The translations under genes and the position numbers were made by a program. The notes under the pieces are model-generated. The model ran no database searches, was not told where the DNA came from, and worked only from the letters and a program-made list of their open reading frames with translations. 64,000 nt of DNA. It comes from an uncultured Lachnospiraceae bacterium. Its GTDB lineage: Bacteria > Bacillota > Clostridia > Lachnospirales > Lachnospiraceae. Of the stretch, positions 26,445 to 35,958 are shown one piece after another. The DNA is taken from NCBI GenBank assembly GCA_910584915.1, contig CAJUDM010000017.1, positions 1 through 64,000 on the forward strand. The letters are read 5' to 3'. Within the stretch, counting starts at the first letter, position 1. Every line of letters starts with the position of its first letter.

Positions 26445-28238
26445 CTAACGTTTCAGATTAATCAGTTCTTCCAGCATCGTGTCAGATACCGTGATGATAC
26501 GGCTGTTCGCCTGGAAGCCACGCTGGGTTACGATCATGCCGGTCAGCTCGCCGGACAGATCTACATTGGACATCTCCAGTTCGCCGGTGGTCATATAACC
26601 GCCGTCTGACTTGATATCTATGCCGATTCCGTCAAAATCACCGGAGTTCTGGGTTGCCGAATATAAGTTGTCACCTTCCTTCTGCAGGCCCGACGCGTTC
26701 GCGAAACTCGCCACCGCGATCTGCCCGAGAAGCTTGCTCTGCCCGTTGTCATATGTGGCATAGATCTTACCGTCATCCTGGATCGACAGGCCGGACATCT
26801 TACCGATCTTACGCCCTGCGCCGATCTTGTCGCCCGCCAGGCTGCCGTTTGTGGCGTTCGCGGTAGTCACCTTCTCGTTGCCCGAGTTGTTTAAGGTGGA
26901 GAAATCGACGGTTATGGTCTCAAAGTTGGAGGCGTCGGGCGTATTGGCGAAAGTGATCTGCGTCGTCTTTGCACCGGCCACATTGCTGATACCCACAAAG
27001 GAACCGTCCGCCTTGCTGAAGTCGATGCTGCAGCCGTTGATAGTCTTGCCGTTGAAGATGATTTCGCCCGCTTTTGCTCCTTCAGCCGGATTTCCGTTAT
27101 CCTCTTTCATTCCATTTGCCTGCATCAGGGAGCCCAGCTGTGTACTTACATTGTATGTTGTAGTTGTCGTGTTCGGTGCCGTACCCGTAGTGATTGAACT
27201 GCGCATTCTTTTAAAGTCATCCACATTGGTATAGCCAAAGGCTTTCGCCACGCCCGCCCACGCTTCATCGTTCGTCATCGCCTCACCGTTCTGGGTTCCG
27301 CCGGCAGGATATTTTATAGCTGTTACGCAATTACCATCGTTGCTGTCATTTATCGTATAGACGATATGCTCTCCCGTAATGCCATCCACCACATAGTCGA
27401 GCGTGTACTGCGGGCCTGTTCCCGACAGGGAATAACCGTTTGCAAGAGTTTTCTTCTCATCCGGCATGGTGACATTTGAACTTCCCATACTGATCCCCGC
27501 TGTCGCCGTCACATCTTTTCCGGAGGCATCTAAGAGTTTAGTCAGTTCACAGGAATAGGAATTCACATTCTCGTTATTTCCGTCAACCCTCTTGAGTGCC
27601 AGCTTCGCCGTATAGCTGTAGCCTCTGCTGTCGTAGAAGTTTAAGTTCATGATCTTGCCGTCCGGGGAGTTTACCTCCGGGCTCTCCGCGTCCACGATAC
27701 CGGTCACATAAGCCTGCGTCGTCGCCTCCGCCGGGTATGTCATATTTGCCGCGTTCATGATCTGCAGGGCAGATACGGTATCCGGCTTGATATCGTTGGT
27801 ATCGGGATCCACCTGCCATCCTAACACCTTGTAACCGTTGGATGACATGACCAGGTTGCCCGCCGCGTCCACCTTGAAGGAACCGTCCCTGGTGAACAGA
27901 TTGTTTCTGCCGTCTGTTACGATAAAGAAGGAATCCCCCGTGATACGCAGGTCGAACGGGTTGTTGGTCGTCTCCGCCGAACCGGGCAGTGTGATATTGG
28001 TGGAGATGGATGCCATCTTAACGCCCAGGCCTACCTGCTTGGCGTTGATACCACCTGTGTTTGTGTTGGCGTTTGGCCCTGTCGCATTGCTGGAATTTTG
28101 ATACAGCAGTTCGGAGAACAGCGCCGCCTGCGCCTTGTATCCCACTGTGTTTACGTTGGCAATATTGTTACCGATTACGTCCATTCTCGTCTGGTGTGTT
28201 TTCAGCCCTGCCACACCAGAGTACATTGATCTCATCAT
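26445..28238 (-). CDS. flgE: Flagellar hook protein FlgE
   Basis: FlgE (597 aa) polymerises to form the hook. The N-terminal rod-type signature is present (MYSGVAGLKTHQTRMDVIGN, then NIANVNTVGYK), and the C-terminal helix includes EMSNVDLSGELTGMIVTQRG and SRIITVSDTMLEELINLKR. The middle (about 150-480) is Thr/Asn/Gly-rich and longer than in the 400-aa type, as usual for clostridial hooks with extra surface domains. It follows a 145-base leader with stem-loops and is followed by a terminator. Confidence 0.95.
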   Translation of the reverse strand: MMRSMYSGVAGLKTHQTRMDVIGNNIANVNTVGYKAQAALFSELLYQNSSNATGPNANTNTGGINAKQVGLGVKMASISTNITLPGSAETTNNPFDLRITGDSFFIVTDGRNNLFTRDGSFKVDAAGNLVMSSNGYKVLGWQVDPDTNDIKPDTVSALQIMNAANMTYPAEATTQAYVTGIVDAESPEVNSPDGKIMNLNFYDSRGYSYTAKLALKRVDGNNENVNSYSCELTKLLDASGKDVTATAGISMGSSNVTMPDEKKTLANGYSLSGTGPQYTLDYVVDGITGEHIVYTINDSNDGNCVTAIKYPAGGTQNGEAMTNDEAWAGVAKAFGYTNVDDFKRMRSSITTGTAPNTTTTTYNVSTQLGSLMQANGMKEDNGNPAEGAKAGEIIFNGKTINGCSIDFSKADGSFVGISNVAGAKTTQITFANTPDASNFETITVDFSTLNNSGNEKVTTANATNGSLAGDKIGAGRKIGKMSGLSIQDDGKIYATYDNGQSKLLGQIAVASFANASGLQKEGDNLYSATQNSGDFDGIGIDIKSDGGYMTTGELEMSNVDLSGELTGMIVTQRGFQANSRIITVSDTMLEELINLKR

Positions 28239-28264
28239 AGTTCAAGTTACCTCCTGTAAATAGT

Positions 28265-28341
28265 GAACTTCGCTCACATTGCGAGTTGACTGCCCGCTCG
28301 GAACACCGAAGTTCTTTTAGAGAAGGCTGTCTGCTCCTTCT
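28265..28341 (-). other. Stem-loops in the flgE leader
   Basis: Two inverted repeats lie in the 145-base space upstream of flgE: GAACTTCG/CGAAGTTC (28265-28272 with 28307-28314, with an inner CTC/GAG pairing) and AGAAGG/CCTTCT (28321-28326 with 28336-28341). Neither is followed by a T-run on the minus strand, so they look like RNA-processing or stabilising structures rather than terminators. No clear promoter is seen. Confidence 0.45.
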
Positions 28342-28383
28342 GTCATTCCGGAACATCTATAGCTTCCATAAGGTCCGGCTATA

Positions 28384-28779
28384 TTATATGATGACAGCCC
28401 CGTCAATATTTGTAAAAATGTTTTCCTGTGCCTCACTCTGCTCCATGGCAGTCACCACGGTGCTGCTCGGTACATTCACGATAAATGCCAGAGAATCCAC
28501 GAGTACAAGGGAATCTCTGATGCCCTTCTCCTGCGCCTTCTTTGTGCCCTCCTGCAGCCTTTCCATCTGTCTGTCCGTCAGCTCTATGTTTCTTGTGTTC
28601 AGCCTGTTTGATGCGTGCTTGGAAAATCTGACTTCACTGTCTTTCCCTGACGCCTGTTTCAATATGTCCTGAAAGGACAGGCTGCCCTGCTTTTTTTCCG
28701 TCGGATCTTTGGGCTTATGGCTTAAATATTCGCTCTGTACCTGCTCTAAGGAGTGAAACCCGTTAGTCTGTAATTTCAT
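28384..28779 (-). CDS. Flagellar operon protein, TIGR02530 type
   Basis: A 131-aa soluble protein resembling the TIGR02530 flagellar operon family that sits between flgD and flgE in many Firmicutes. The centre, VRFSKHASNRLNTRNIELT, and LVLVDSLAFIVNVPSSTVVTAM are the recognisable parts. Its exact function is not established to my knowledge; the constant position suggests help in hook assembly. Spacing to flgD is about 50 bases. Confidence 0.8.
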   Translation of the reverse strand: MKLQTNGFHSLEQVQSEYLSHKPKDPTEKKQGSLSFQDILKQASGKDSEVRFSKHASNRLNTRNIELTDRQMERLQEGTKKAQEKGIRDSLVLVDSLAFIVNVPSSTVVTAMEQSEAQENIFTNIDGAVII

Positions 28780-28826
28780 AATCCGTTACCTTGCTCTCTT
28801 CCATGACTGCAAATCCGCGTTCTGTC

Positions 28827-29669
28827 TTATGCCGTTTCAGTTCCTTCTGATCCGTTATCCGAGCCTTCCGATCCGGTCTCTTCCCCGTCTTCTTCGGGAG
28901 TCACCGCTCCGCTCTCACCCGGCTTCTCGGTCTCGTCCGGCTTTACAGTTTCATCCGGCTTTTCCGTCTCGTCCGGTTTTACCGTCTCACCCGGCTTTTC
29001 GGTCTCATCCGGCTTTGAACTTTCCTCATGGTTTTTCTTTAACTCCTGAATCCTGTCGTGGTACTTCTTGATCTTGTCAGCATTTTCCTTCGCCACGAAA
29101 GTCTTTTCATAGTCGGACATCTTATCATATTCGTTGTAAAGGCTCTCCACATCCTCCTCATCGTCCAATGTCACATTCTCATAGGACGGAAGCTTATTCA
29201 GTTTTACGGACCACTCATATACTTTATCGAACGCTGTCATATACTCCGTATCGATCACATCATGCAGATCGTCCATAGAGTAAAGCCCGCCGTTTACGGA
29301 AAGGTACGCCTTGCCCCCTTCATAGGTGACATAGTCTACCTTGCCCTGTATTGTGGATACCTTACCCGACTCACTTGTAGTCTGGAGAACTACCGTCTTT
29401 CCCACAAGCGATGACGCCCTCGACAGATCAAAGGATGCGCTCATGTTCTGCATTGCCTCCAACTCCGAGAATGTCGCATACTGGGATATCCACTCTGTGT
29501 TGGATGTGGGCTCCAACGGATCCTGGTTCTGTACCTCTGCCACCAGCAGCCTCAAAAAAGTATCCTTGCTGTATGTGGAATTCTTATCTTTAGCCTTTTT
29601 CAGAGAAGACTGGGATTCTGTCTCAACTATCTTGCCGTCTTCCACCGGTGCTATCAAATTTCCTGCCAT
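28827..29669 (-). CDS. flgD: Hook cap protein FlgD with repetitive C-terminal tail
   Basis: FlgD (280 aa) caps the growing hook. The conserved N-terminal region FLRLLVAEVQNQDPLEPTSN and SQYATFSELEAMQNM is intact. The usual C-terminal beta domains seem reduced. After about residue 160 there is a small helical segment (DDEEDVESLYNEYDKMSDYE and on), then a hydrophilic tail built of repeated KPDETE/KPGETV hexapeptides (about 218-250) and a Gly/Ser/Glu end. The DNA of the tail is an 18-base-type repeat near 28930-29010, liable to slippage. The ATG at 29669 has GGAGG seven bases upstream; the longer frame overlaps that site. Confidence 0.9.
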   Translation of the reverse strand: MAGNLIAPVEDGKIVETESQSSLKKAKDKNSTYSKDTFLRLLVAEVQNQDPLEPTSNTEWISQYATFSELEAMQNMSASFDLSRASSLVGKTVVLQTTSESGKVSTIQGKVDYVTYEGGKAYLSVNGGLYSMDDLHDVIDTEYMTAFDKVYEWSVKLNKLPSYENVTLDDEEDVESLYNEYDKMSDYEKTFVAKENADKIKKYHDRIQELKKNHEESSKPDETEKPGETVKPDETEKPDETVKPDETEKPGESGAVTPEEDGEETGSEGSDNGSEGTETA

Positions 29670-29733
29670 TTTTTCCTCCTTTCTCCTGTATTCGGCGCCT
29701 TTACGCCTCATTATTCACTGCGCGGCACATCCG

Positions 29734-31134
29734 CTACGCCGTATAATTTACCGTGCTTCCCTCGGATCTCATTACTTCCGCCGTCAGACGCTCCTCCTCG
29801 GTGAGATCCTCTTCCTCCTCCTCGTCCAGTTCTCTCAGATTCAGGTTTCTTCTGCCTCCTGCCGTCTGTCTGTCCTGTTCGGATGAGGCTTCACTTCCGT
29901 CCGGATTCCTGTCCAGGGAATACTGCGCGATCGTCACTTCCACCGCCTCCACTTTAAGTCCCTGCTGCTCAAGGTTTTCCTTCAGTTCCATGACCTGGCT
30001 TTCCAGCGCTGCCCTCACGGATTCGTTCTGGGCGATAAACTGCGCTGTTACAGCGCCTTCCTTATTCGAGATCTGAATGTGCAGTGTACCGAGCGATTCA
30101 GGATGCAGCTGCATTTCCAGACTTGTCATCTCCGGCTTCACGGAAACCTTCATATAATCCAGTATCTGATCCATGATCTCCTGTGTATCCGCCATCGAAA
30201 ATGCACTCTCTGCCTCCGCCCCTCTCAGGACCTGCGCCTGCTGCTCAACATTCTGTGTCTGATAACTGTTCTGCATGAACGGGCTCTCCGAATCCTTTCC
30301 GGCGCTCTCATGCCTGGGCTGTTCCTTCGGAGCAACTGTCTCTGTCCTGGCATTTTCCGTCAATTCCGGCCTGGGCGCATTAAACTTTACGTTTCCGCTT
30401 TCCTGCCCTGCCGCGGTTTTCTCCAGATCACCGCCAGCGGACATCTCCTGTGCTTCATCGATGCCGTCCGACGCTTTCATTGACGCGAGCTGTCTCTGCG
30501 CCTGTAACAACGCCGCCTGAAACTCATCCTCGCTCATGCCGGTTTCTTCCTGCACTCCCCCGACAATCTCCTCCAGCGTGCGAAGTGCCTCTGTCACGGA
30601 GCGGTAAAAGTTCTCGTCCGTCAGAATAGACATCTCGTCTGCGCCCTCTGTGAGTTCCACCATCAGTTCCTTCAGGTTTTTCGGATCCAACAGTGATACA
30701 TCCGTCATACCCAGTTCATCCATCGCCGCCCTCAGGGCTTCCTGCGTGATCCCCAGCTGCGCCGCCAGTGCCGCCGCCATCTCGCCGCCGGCTTTTTCCA
30801 GAACTTCCGTATCGTCCGTGATATCTTCCGAAACTTCCTCTGTGCCTGCCGCGTTCTCTTTTGCCTCTGTCTCCTTCGCCCCGGCTTTTTCTTCCGTTCT
30901 GCCGCCGTTTTCAACTTTCTTTTCCGAAAGGCCTTCCGCTCTTTCCTTCGCCTCCGCGGTTTTTCCCGCATCCGCTTTTCTCTCGGCCTGAGCGCCCTGC
31001 CTTCCCGCCGCAGTAGTCTGCTTCAGAACAGTGTCAAAACTTCCGCCGCCCGAAGGTGCTGCCTGTTTTGTTCCTTTTGCCGATAAGATGTTCTGTGCCA
31101 CAGAACCCTTATCAAGTACGGGCATGTTTGTCAC
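29734..31134 (-). CDS. fliK: Flagellar hook-length control protein FliK
   Basis: FliK (466 aa) measures hook length and triggers the FlhB switch. The N-terminal two-thirds is low-complexity and rich in Ala, Glu, Gln and Lys, as usual. The C-terminal Flg_hook domain includes SLEMQLHPESLGTLHIQIS and ESQVMELKENLEQQGLKVEA. The GTG at 31134 is preferred because GGAGG lies seven bases upstream; the ATG three codons later would be 16 bases away. The start at 31251 would add an unlike extension. Confidence 0.9.
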   Translation of the reverse strand: MTNMPVLDKGSVAQNILSAKGTKQAAPSGGGSFDTVLKQTTAAGRQGAQAERKADAGKTAEAKERAEGLSEKKVENGGRTEEKAGAKETEAKENAAGTEEVSEDITDDTEVLEKAGGEMAAALAAQLGITQEALRAAMDELGMTDVSLLDPKNLKELMVELTEGADEMSILTDENFYRSVTEALRTLEEIVGGVQEETGMSEDEFQAALLQAQRQLASMKASDGIDEAQEMSAGGDLEKTAAGQESGNVKFNAPRPELTENARTETVAPKEQPRHESAGKDSESPFMQNSYQTQNVEQQAQVLRGAEAESAFSMADTQEIMDQILDYMKVSVKPEMTSLEMQLHPESLGTLHIQISNKEGAVTAQFIAQNESVRAALESQVMELKENLEQQGLKVEAVEVTIAQYSLDRNPDGSEASSEQDRQTAGGRRNLNLRELDEEEEEDLTEEERLTAEVMRSEGSTVNYTA

Positions 31135-31394
31135 GTTTTTACCTCCTTTTCTTCTATTGTCAAAGTCCTTTTCCGGATCCTCTCCGGATCTTTGCAGCAT
31201 ATATAAAATCGCCGTCCTCCGCCTCCATGCACAGGGACGGACAATTTTCAAATATTATATCGGATATTTCAGCCGCTTTCTTAATCGCCCTCCGATGATT
31301 TCACCTTTTTGATGATTCCGCTTTCCCTCAGCCCAGAATCTGCCCGGACAGGAATATACCCCCTGCCGGAATATCGCCGGCCTCCGCCCGCAGA

Positions 31395-32279
31395 TCATCC
31401 CGGATCCATCATCTTGGTGAGCCTCGCCGCATTCTCCTCGTTCATCTGCTCTAAAATCTTCGCCCGGTCATCCGCGCTCATCGCTCCCAGGATCTTCGCC
31501 ACCAGATCCAGGTCGCTCGTCATCGTATCAAAAACTGCAGCCGCCTCCTTTGCCTTCATGGAAGAATAGGTCGCGACATAATCCTCCAGTTCCTTATTTG
31601 CCGCTGTCTCCTGAATCGTCTGCTGATACAGATATTCCGCCGTTGCCGGATCCATCGCCTCATAGTATTTCTGATACTCCTCCACACCCGGGCCGTTTTC
31701 CGCATAGACGACTTCCTCGTAAAATTCATTCTTCAGCCGTTCAAATTCCAGCTGGCTGCTCTCAAAATTCTGAAGGCGGCTGTTCTCCTCCTTCAGTTCG
31801 CTGATCTCGTTGGCATAAGAGAGATTCTGTTCCTGCGCCATCTGCAGTTCCTGTTCCAACTGCCTGATCTGTGCCACCGCATCCCCCACATCATCGTACC
31901 CGCTGTATTCATCCTCTTCCTCATCGCCTCTCCTGCGTTCGCTCGGCAGGATCTTATTGACCACCGGCACATCCTTCAACAGGGGCTTCAGTACATTCGT
32001 GCCGACGCCGCCCACATCCAGCTTTACCAGGACACAAAGTATCGCGATCCAGACTGCCACGATAAAAGCCGTCACCAAAAACACCGGAAGCCCTCCCGGT
32101 TCGCCGTCCAGTTCCTCCTCCTGGTCGGAGATTTCTCTCGCCTTCTGTTTTGCCTCTTTCTTTTGTGCTTTCTGTTCCGCTTTTAAACGCTTTTTCTCTT
32201 CTTTTAACCTCTGGCGCTCCGACTCCCGGTCTTCGAATTCCTCCTCCGGCTGCGCGCCCTCATTCGGTCTTACTGCCAT
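31395..32279 (-). CDS. MotE/YlxF-type flagellar protein with MgtE-like N domain
   Basis: A 294-aa protein placed between fliJ and fliK. A very charged N-terminal cytoplasmic region (about 1-60) precedes one membrane helix (about 63-87) and a coiled coil (about 140-185). The C-terminal helical domain has YSSMKAKEAAAVFDTM and KILGAMSADDRAKILEQM. The last part is the MgtE N-terminal-type superhelix found in MotE (stator chaperone) and YlxF. A role in stator or export assembly is likely by position and family; direct evidence for this branch is lacking. Confidence 0.75.
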   Translation of the reverse strand: MAVRPNEGAQPEEEFEDRESERQRLKEEKKRLKAEQKAQKKEAKQKAREISDQEEELDGEPGGLPVFLVTAFIVAVWIAILCVLVKLDVGGVGTNVLKPLLKDVPVVNKILPSERRRGDEEEDEYSGYDDVGDAVAQIRQLEQELQMAQEQNLSYANEISELKEENSRLQNFESSQLEFERLKNEFYEEVVYAENGPGVEEYQKYYEAMDPATAEYLYQQTIQETAANKELEDYVATYSSMKAKEAAAVFDTMTSDLDLVAKILGAMSADDRAKILEQMNEENAARLTKMMDPG

Positions 32280-32282
32280 ACT

Positions 32283-32729
32283 TTATCCTCTTTTCTGACC
32301 ATATGTATAACTGACGAGCTCATCCACCTCTTTGCTCTCTTCTCTGACCAGTTCTTCCTTGAACTCCTCGAACGCAGCCTCCTTCAGCTGCTCGTGAGTC
32401 TTTCTCTCTATCATATACTCCTGCAGGATCTGTCTTGCCCTCTCCAGCGCTTCCTCCGCCTTCCTCACTCTGATCCTCTGGTCGATGATCGCTTCCCTGA
32501 TATATTCAAGCGCCGCTCTGTTTTCCTGCAGCTTTAACGGATCGAGCACCTGCTGGCGCAGTATGGCCCCCTCCGCCAGATACTGGATCCTGCGCTGTAT
32601 AAGCCTCTGCAGCCTCTCCTCCTCCGTCGTAAGCTGCTGTCTCGCCGCCGCAAAAGCGAGCTTCGCCTGCTCCTCCATCTTTTCCTTTATATTCAAAATG
32701 CTCTGCATCCGATAAACAAACTTTGCCAT
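32283..32729 (-). CDS. fliJ: Flagellar export chaperone FliJ
   Basis: FliJ (148 aa) is an almost fully alpha-helical coiled-coil protein, the stalk-like partner of the FliI ATPase. It begins MAKFVYRMQSILNIKEKMEE, the usual pattern, and stays charged throughout. It follows fliI after 15 bases. The family is weakly conserved; size, coiled coil and position make the call. Confidence 0.9.
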   Translation of the reverse strand: MAKFVYRMQSILNIKEKMEEQAKLAFAAARQQLTTEEERLQRLIQRRIQYLAEGAILRQQVLDPLKLQENRAALEYIREAIIDQRIRVRKAEEALERARQILQEYMIERKTHEQLKEAAFEEFKEELVREESKEVDELVSYTYGQKRG

Positions 32730-32744
32730 ACTCTAACCTTCCGC

Positions 32745-34073
32745 TCATGGCGCGAAAATCCCGCTCATGGCGGCAACCGTCTCCTCGAATCCCGTCTTTG
32801 TATCCACATCCTGCATCAAGAACTCGTTCACCTGGCCGATCTTGGAGATTGCAAAATCAATATCCGGATTACTGCCCGCCTTATACGCGCCGATATTGAT
32901 CAGATCCTCAGCCTCCTGATAGGTGGCAAGCACATTTTTCAGCTTTCCCGCCACAGCCTTGTGTTCCCTGTCCGCAATACTGCTCATACATCTGGAAATG
33001 CTCTGCAGCACATCAATCGCAGGGTAGTGGTTCTTATGGGCAAGCTTCCTGTTTAACATGATATGCCCGTCCAGGATACTTCTCGCCGTATCTGTGATCG
33101 GTTCGTTAAAATCATCTCCGTCCACCAGTACTGTGTAAAGCCCGGTGATGGAGCCCTTGCCGGAACGGCCGGCACGCTCGAGGAGCTTCGGCATCTCAGC
33201 GTACACACTCGGCGGATATCCCCTCGACACCGGCGGCTCCCCGCTGGCAAGTCCTATCTCCCTCTGCGCCATCGAGAAACGGGTCAGGGAATCCATCATC
33301 AAAAGTACATCCTTTCCCTCATCTCTGAAATATTCCGCGATCGCTGTGGCAGTCTTTGCCGCTTTATTTCTTTCAAGCGCCGGTTTATCCGAAGTGGAGA
33401 CCACAACAACAGAACGCGCCATACCCTCAGGCCCCAGGTCTCTCTCTATAAATTCGCGGACCTCCCTGCCACGCTCTCCGATCAGAGCGATCACATTGAT
33501 CTCCGCTGTCGTATTTCTCGCAAACATACCCATCAGCGTGGACTTGCCCACACCGGAACCCGCAAAGATACCGATCCTCTGTCCTTTCCCAACCGTCAAA
33601 AGACCGTCCACCGCCTTCACCCCAAGCGGCAGCACTTCATCGATGATCTCCCTTGAAAGCGGATCAGGCGGGGCGGCCTCCACCGGATATCTGGCAGTCG
33701 CCTCAAATGTCCTGCCGTCCACCGGCCTTCCGAGGCCATCCAGAGTCCTTCCCAGAATATCATCGGTGATCTCCACCATCAGAGGCATATTGGTGTTCTC
33801 CACCATGCTGCCGGAACCGATGCCGTCCGTCACCTCATAGGGCATCAGCTGCGTCATGCCGCCCTTAAAGCCGACGACCTCCGCCATGATGGAACTGCCG
33901 TCCCCGCCGGAGGGGTAGATCCTGCAGATATCGCCGAGCCTTGCATCGGGTCCCGCCGACTCGATCGTCAGCCCGATCACATTTACCACCTTCCCCATCT
34001 TTTTGAACAGGGGTTCCTCTATACAGGCTCTGTATTTTCTTAAATCCGCAAATGCTCCCGCTTCCAAATACAC
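32745..34073 (-). CDS. fliI: Flagellar export ATPase FliI
   Basis: FliI (442 aa) is the F1-beta-like ATPase of the export apparatus. Walker A GIFAGSGVGKSTLMGMF, the switch GERGREVREFIERDLG, Walker B LLMMDSLTRFSMAQREIGLA and the C-terminal helical domain are all present. The frame opens with GTG at 34073, but that codon is only three bases from AAGGAG. A TTG two codons later (34067) has nine-base spacing and may be the real start. It is adjacent to fliH, its regulator. Confidence 0.96.
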   Translation of the reverse strand: MYLEAGAFADLRKYRACIEEPLFKKMGKVVNVIGLTIESAGPDARLGDICRIYPSGGDGSSIMAEVVGFKGGMTQLMPYEVTDGIGSGSMVENTNMPLMVEITDDILGRTLDGLGRPVDGRTFEATARYPVEAAPPDPLSREIIDEVLPLGVKAVDGLLTVGKGQRIGIFAGSGVGKSTLMGMFARNTTAEINVIALIGERGREVREFIERDLGPEGMARSVVVVSTSDKPALERNKAAKTATAIAEYFRDEGKDVLLMMDSLTRFSMAQREIGLASGEPPVSRGYPPSVYAEMPKLLERAGRSGKGSITGLYTVLVDGDDFNEPITDTARSILDGHIMLNRKLAHKNHYPAIDVLQSISRCMSSIADREHKAVAGKLKNVLATYQEAEDLINIGAYKAGSNPDIDFAISKIGQVNEFLMQDVDTKTGFEETVAAMSGIFAP

Positions 34074-34940
34074 CTACTCCTTCTGATACGCAAGCATATG
34101 TATCCTGCTTTTCAATTCCTGCAGTTCCACATCGATGCTGCAGTCAAAAAGGCCTCCGCCGGTCTCGATCATTCCCTCTCCACGCTTCATCACGGCATCC
34201 GCCACCAGATCCATCCTGACACCCGGCATCCCCGTCGTAAGTTCCCCTTTGCGGGCATTGATATATTCATAGTCCGCCTGAGATACCCTGACAATGAATT
34301 CCCTGCCGCTGTCGATCCGGTGCAGCGTTGTATCCAGAAGATGAAGCAGTATACCGCTCTGCTCTTTTAACCCCGCCGCAAAAACATGGTCATAGATGTC
34401 TGTCAATTCATCTATCACCATCGGTTCAAGCTCCTGCATCTTTTTTTCATATTCGAGGCGCAGCCTCTCCCGCACCGCCTCTGTCTCCCGGATTGCCGCC
34501 TGAGCCTTCTCCTCCGCCTTTTCTATCTCTGACAGAGCCTCGCCATGCCCTCTGGCAAATCCATCGTTATAACCTTCTTTTTTTCCTTCCTCCCGCGCCT
34601 GAAGCCTGCAGGCTTCTATCTCCTGTGCGGCGGAAGCCTTCATTTCTTCGATTTCCCGCTTTGCCTCTTCCACAAGTTCCTCGGGAGAAGGACCATCGTA
34701 CACAGGTTTCTCCCTGTATACATTGCCGCTCTCCTCGCCGAAAAGCGCCTTCCTTGTCTCCTCATCCATCTCCTCGAATTCAGCCCTCTGAAAGCCTTCC
34801 TCCGAGGCGGCCTCCTCCGGCTGCAGGGAGAAATTTCTGTAGCCTGGTCCGAGGCGTTTCGCCACGATCTCATTGGAGTCTATGACCCTTGCCTCCTCCG
34901 CGCGGAAGTTTACAAATCCGGACTTCAATATATTAGACAA
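34074..34940 (-). CDS. fliH: Flagellar assembly protein FliH
   Basis: FliH (288 aa) binds and restrains FliI at the C ring. It shows a Glu-rich N-terminal half, an Ala/Glu coiled-coil centre with the small-residue helix EEGKKEGYNDGFARGHGEAL, and a C-terminal globular domain with RIDSGREFIVRVSQADYEYI. The start is a TTG at 34940, overlapping the fliG stop by eight bases, with GGAGGAG nine bases upstream, so it depends on fliG translation. Confidence 0.9.
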   Translation of the reverse strand: MSNILKSGFVNFRAEEARVIDSNEIVAKRLGPGYRNFSLQPEEAASEEGFQRAEFEEMDEETRKALFGEESGNVYREKPVYDGPSPEELVEEAKREIEEMKASAAQEIEACRLQAREEGKKEGYNDGFARGHGEALSEIEKAEEKAQAAIRETEAVRERLRLEYEKKMQELEPMVIDELTDIYDHVFAAGLKEQSGILLHLLDTTLHRIDSGREFIVRVSQADYEYINARKGELTTGMPGVRMDLVADAVMKRGEGMIETGGGLFDCSIDVELQELKSRIHMLAYQKE

Positions 34941-35952
34941 CGACCTCGTCTCCTCCGCCTCTGGAAATAACGATCTCTCCTGAATCTTCCAGTTTTCTGA
35001 TAATGTTTACGATCTTCTGCTGTGCTTCCTCCACATCCTTCATTCTGACCGGTCCCATGAATTCCATGTCCTCCTGGATCATGGATGCGAGACGTTTCGA
35101 GAGGTTGTTGAAGATAGCCGACTTGACTTCCTCATTGGAACTCTTTAAGGAGACTGCCAGGTCATTGTTATCCACATCTCTGAGTACACGCTGAATGGAT
35201 CTGTCGTCCAGAAGCAAGATATCCTCGAATACAAACATCTTCTTCCTGATCTCGTCCGCCAGCTCGGGCTCTTCGATCTCCAGTGTCTCCATGATATGCT
35301 TTTCTGTTCCGCGGTCCACCGTATTTAAAATATCCACCACGGCGTCCACGCCGCCGATGATCGTATAATCCTGATTGACAAGAGATGCCAGTTTCGATTC
35401 GAGAATGTTCTCCACCTCCTTGATCACATCCGGGCTGGTTCTGTCCATCACCGCAATACGTTTCGCCACATCCGCCTGTCTGTCAGGGGGAAGTGAGGAA
35501 ATGATCAGGGCAGCCTGCCCCGGTGATAAATAGGAGAGGATCAGGGCAATAGTCTGCGGATGCTCATCCTGGATAAAGTTGATCAGCTGTGCCGCATCCG
35601 TCTTTCTCACAAATTCGAAAGGCTTCACCTGCAGGGAAGCTGTCAGTTTGCTGATCACATCCACCGCCTTGTCTTCGCCCAGCGCTTTCTCCAGAACCTC
35701 CTTCGCGTAGCCGATACCACCCTCCGCGATATACTGCTGCGCAAGGCAGAGCTGATAAAACTCACTTGTGACCGCCTCTTTTATCTGAGGCGTAATGCTC
35801 CTGGTATTCGCGATCTCCAGCGTCAGTTCCTCTATCTCTTCTTCTTTTAAATGCTTGAATATCTGTGAGGACATTTCCGGTCCCAGCGCGATCAGAAGAA
35901 TCGCCGCCTTCTGCAGGCCGCCCAATTCCTCTATACTCATTTCTTTCGCCAT
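34933..35952 (-). CDS. fliG: Flagellar motor switch protein FliG
   Basis: FliG (339 aa) links the MS ring to the stator. An N-terminal FliF-binding domain (LQKAAILLIALGPEMSSQIF), an armadillo-type middle (HPQTIALILSYLSPGQAALI) and the C-terminal torque helix (LLDDRSIQRVLRDVDNNDL) with its charged residues are visible. Shine-Dalgarno GGGGG lies at the end of fliF. Confidence 0.97.
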   Translation of the reverse strand: MAKEMSIEELGGLQKAAILLIALGPEMSSQIFKHLKEEEIEELTLEIANTRSITPQIKEAVTSEFYQLCLAQQYIAEGGIGYAKEVLEKALGEDKAVDVISKLTASLQVKPFEFVRKTDAAQLINFIQDEHPQTIALILSYLSPGQAALIISSLPPDRQADVAKRIAVMDRTSPDVIKEVENILESKLASLVNQDYTIIGGVDAVVDILNTVDRGTEKHIMETLEIEEPELADEIRKKMFVFEDILLLDDRSIQRVLRDVDNNDLAVSLKSSNEEVKSAIFNNLSKRLASMIQEDMEFMGPVRMKDVEEAQQKIVNIIRKLEDSGEIVISRGGGDEVVV

Positions 35953-35958
35953 ACTCAG

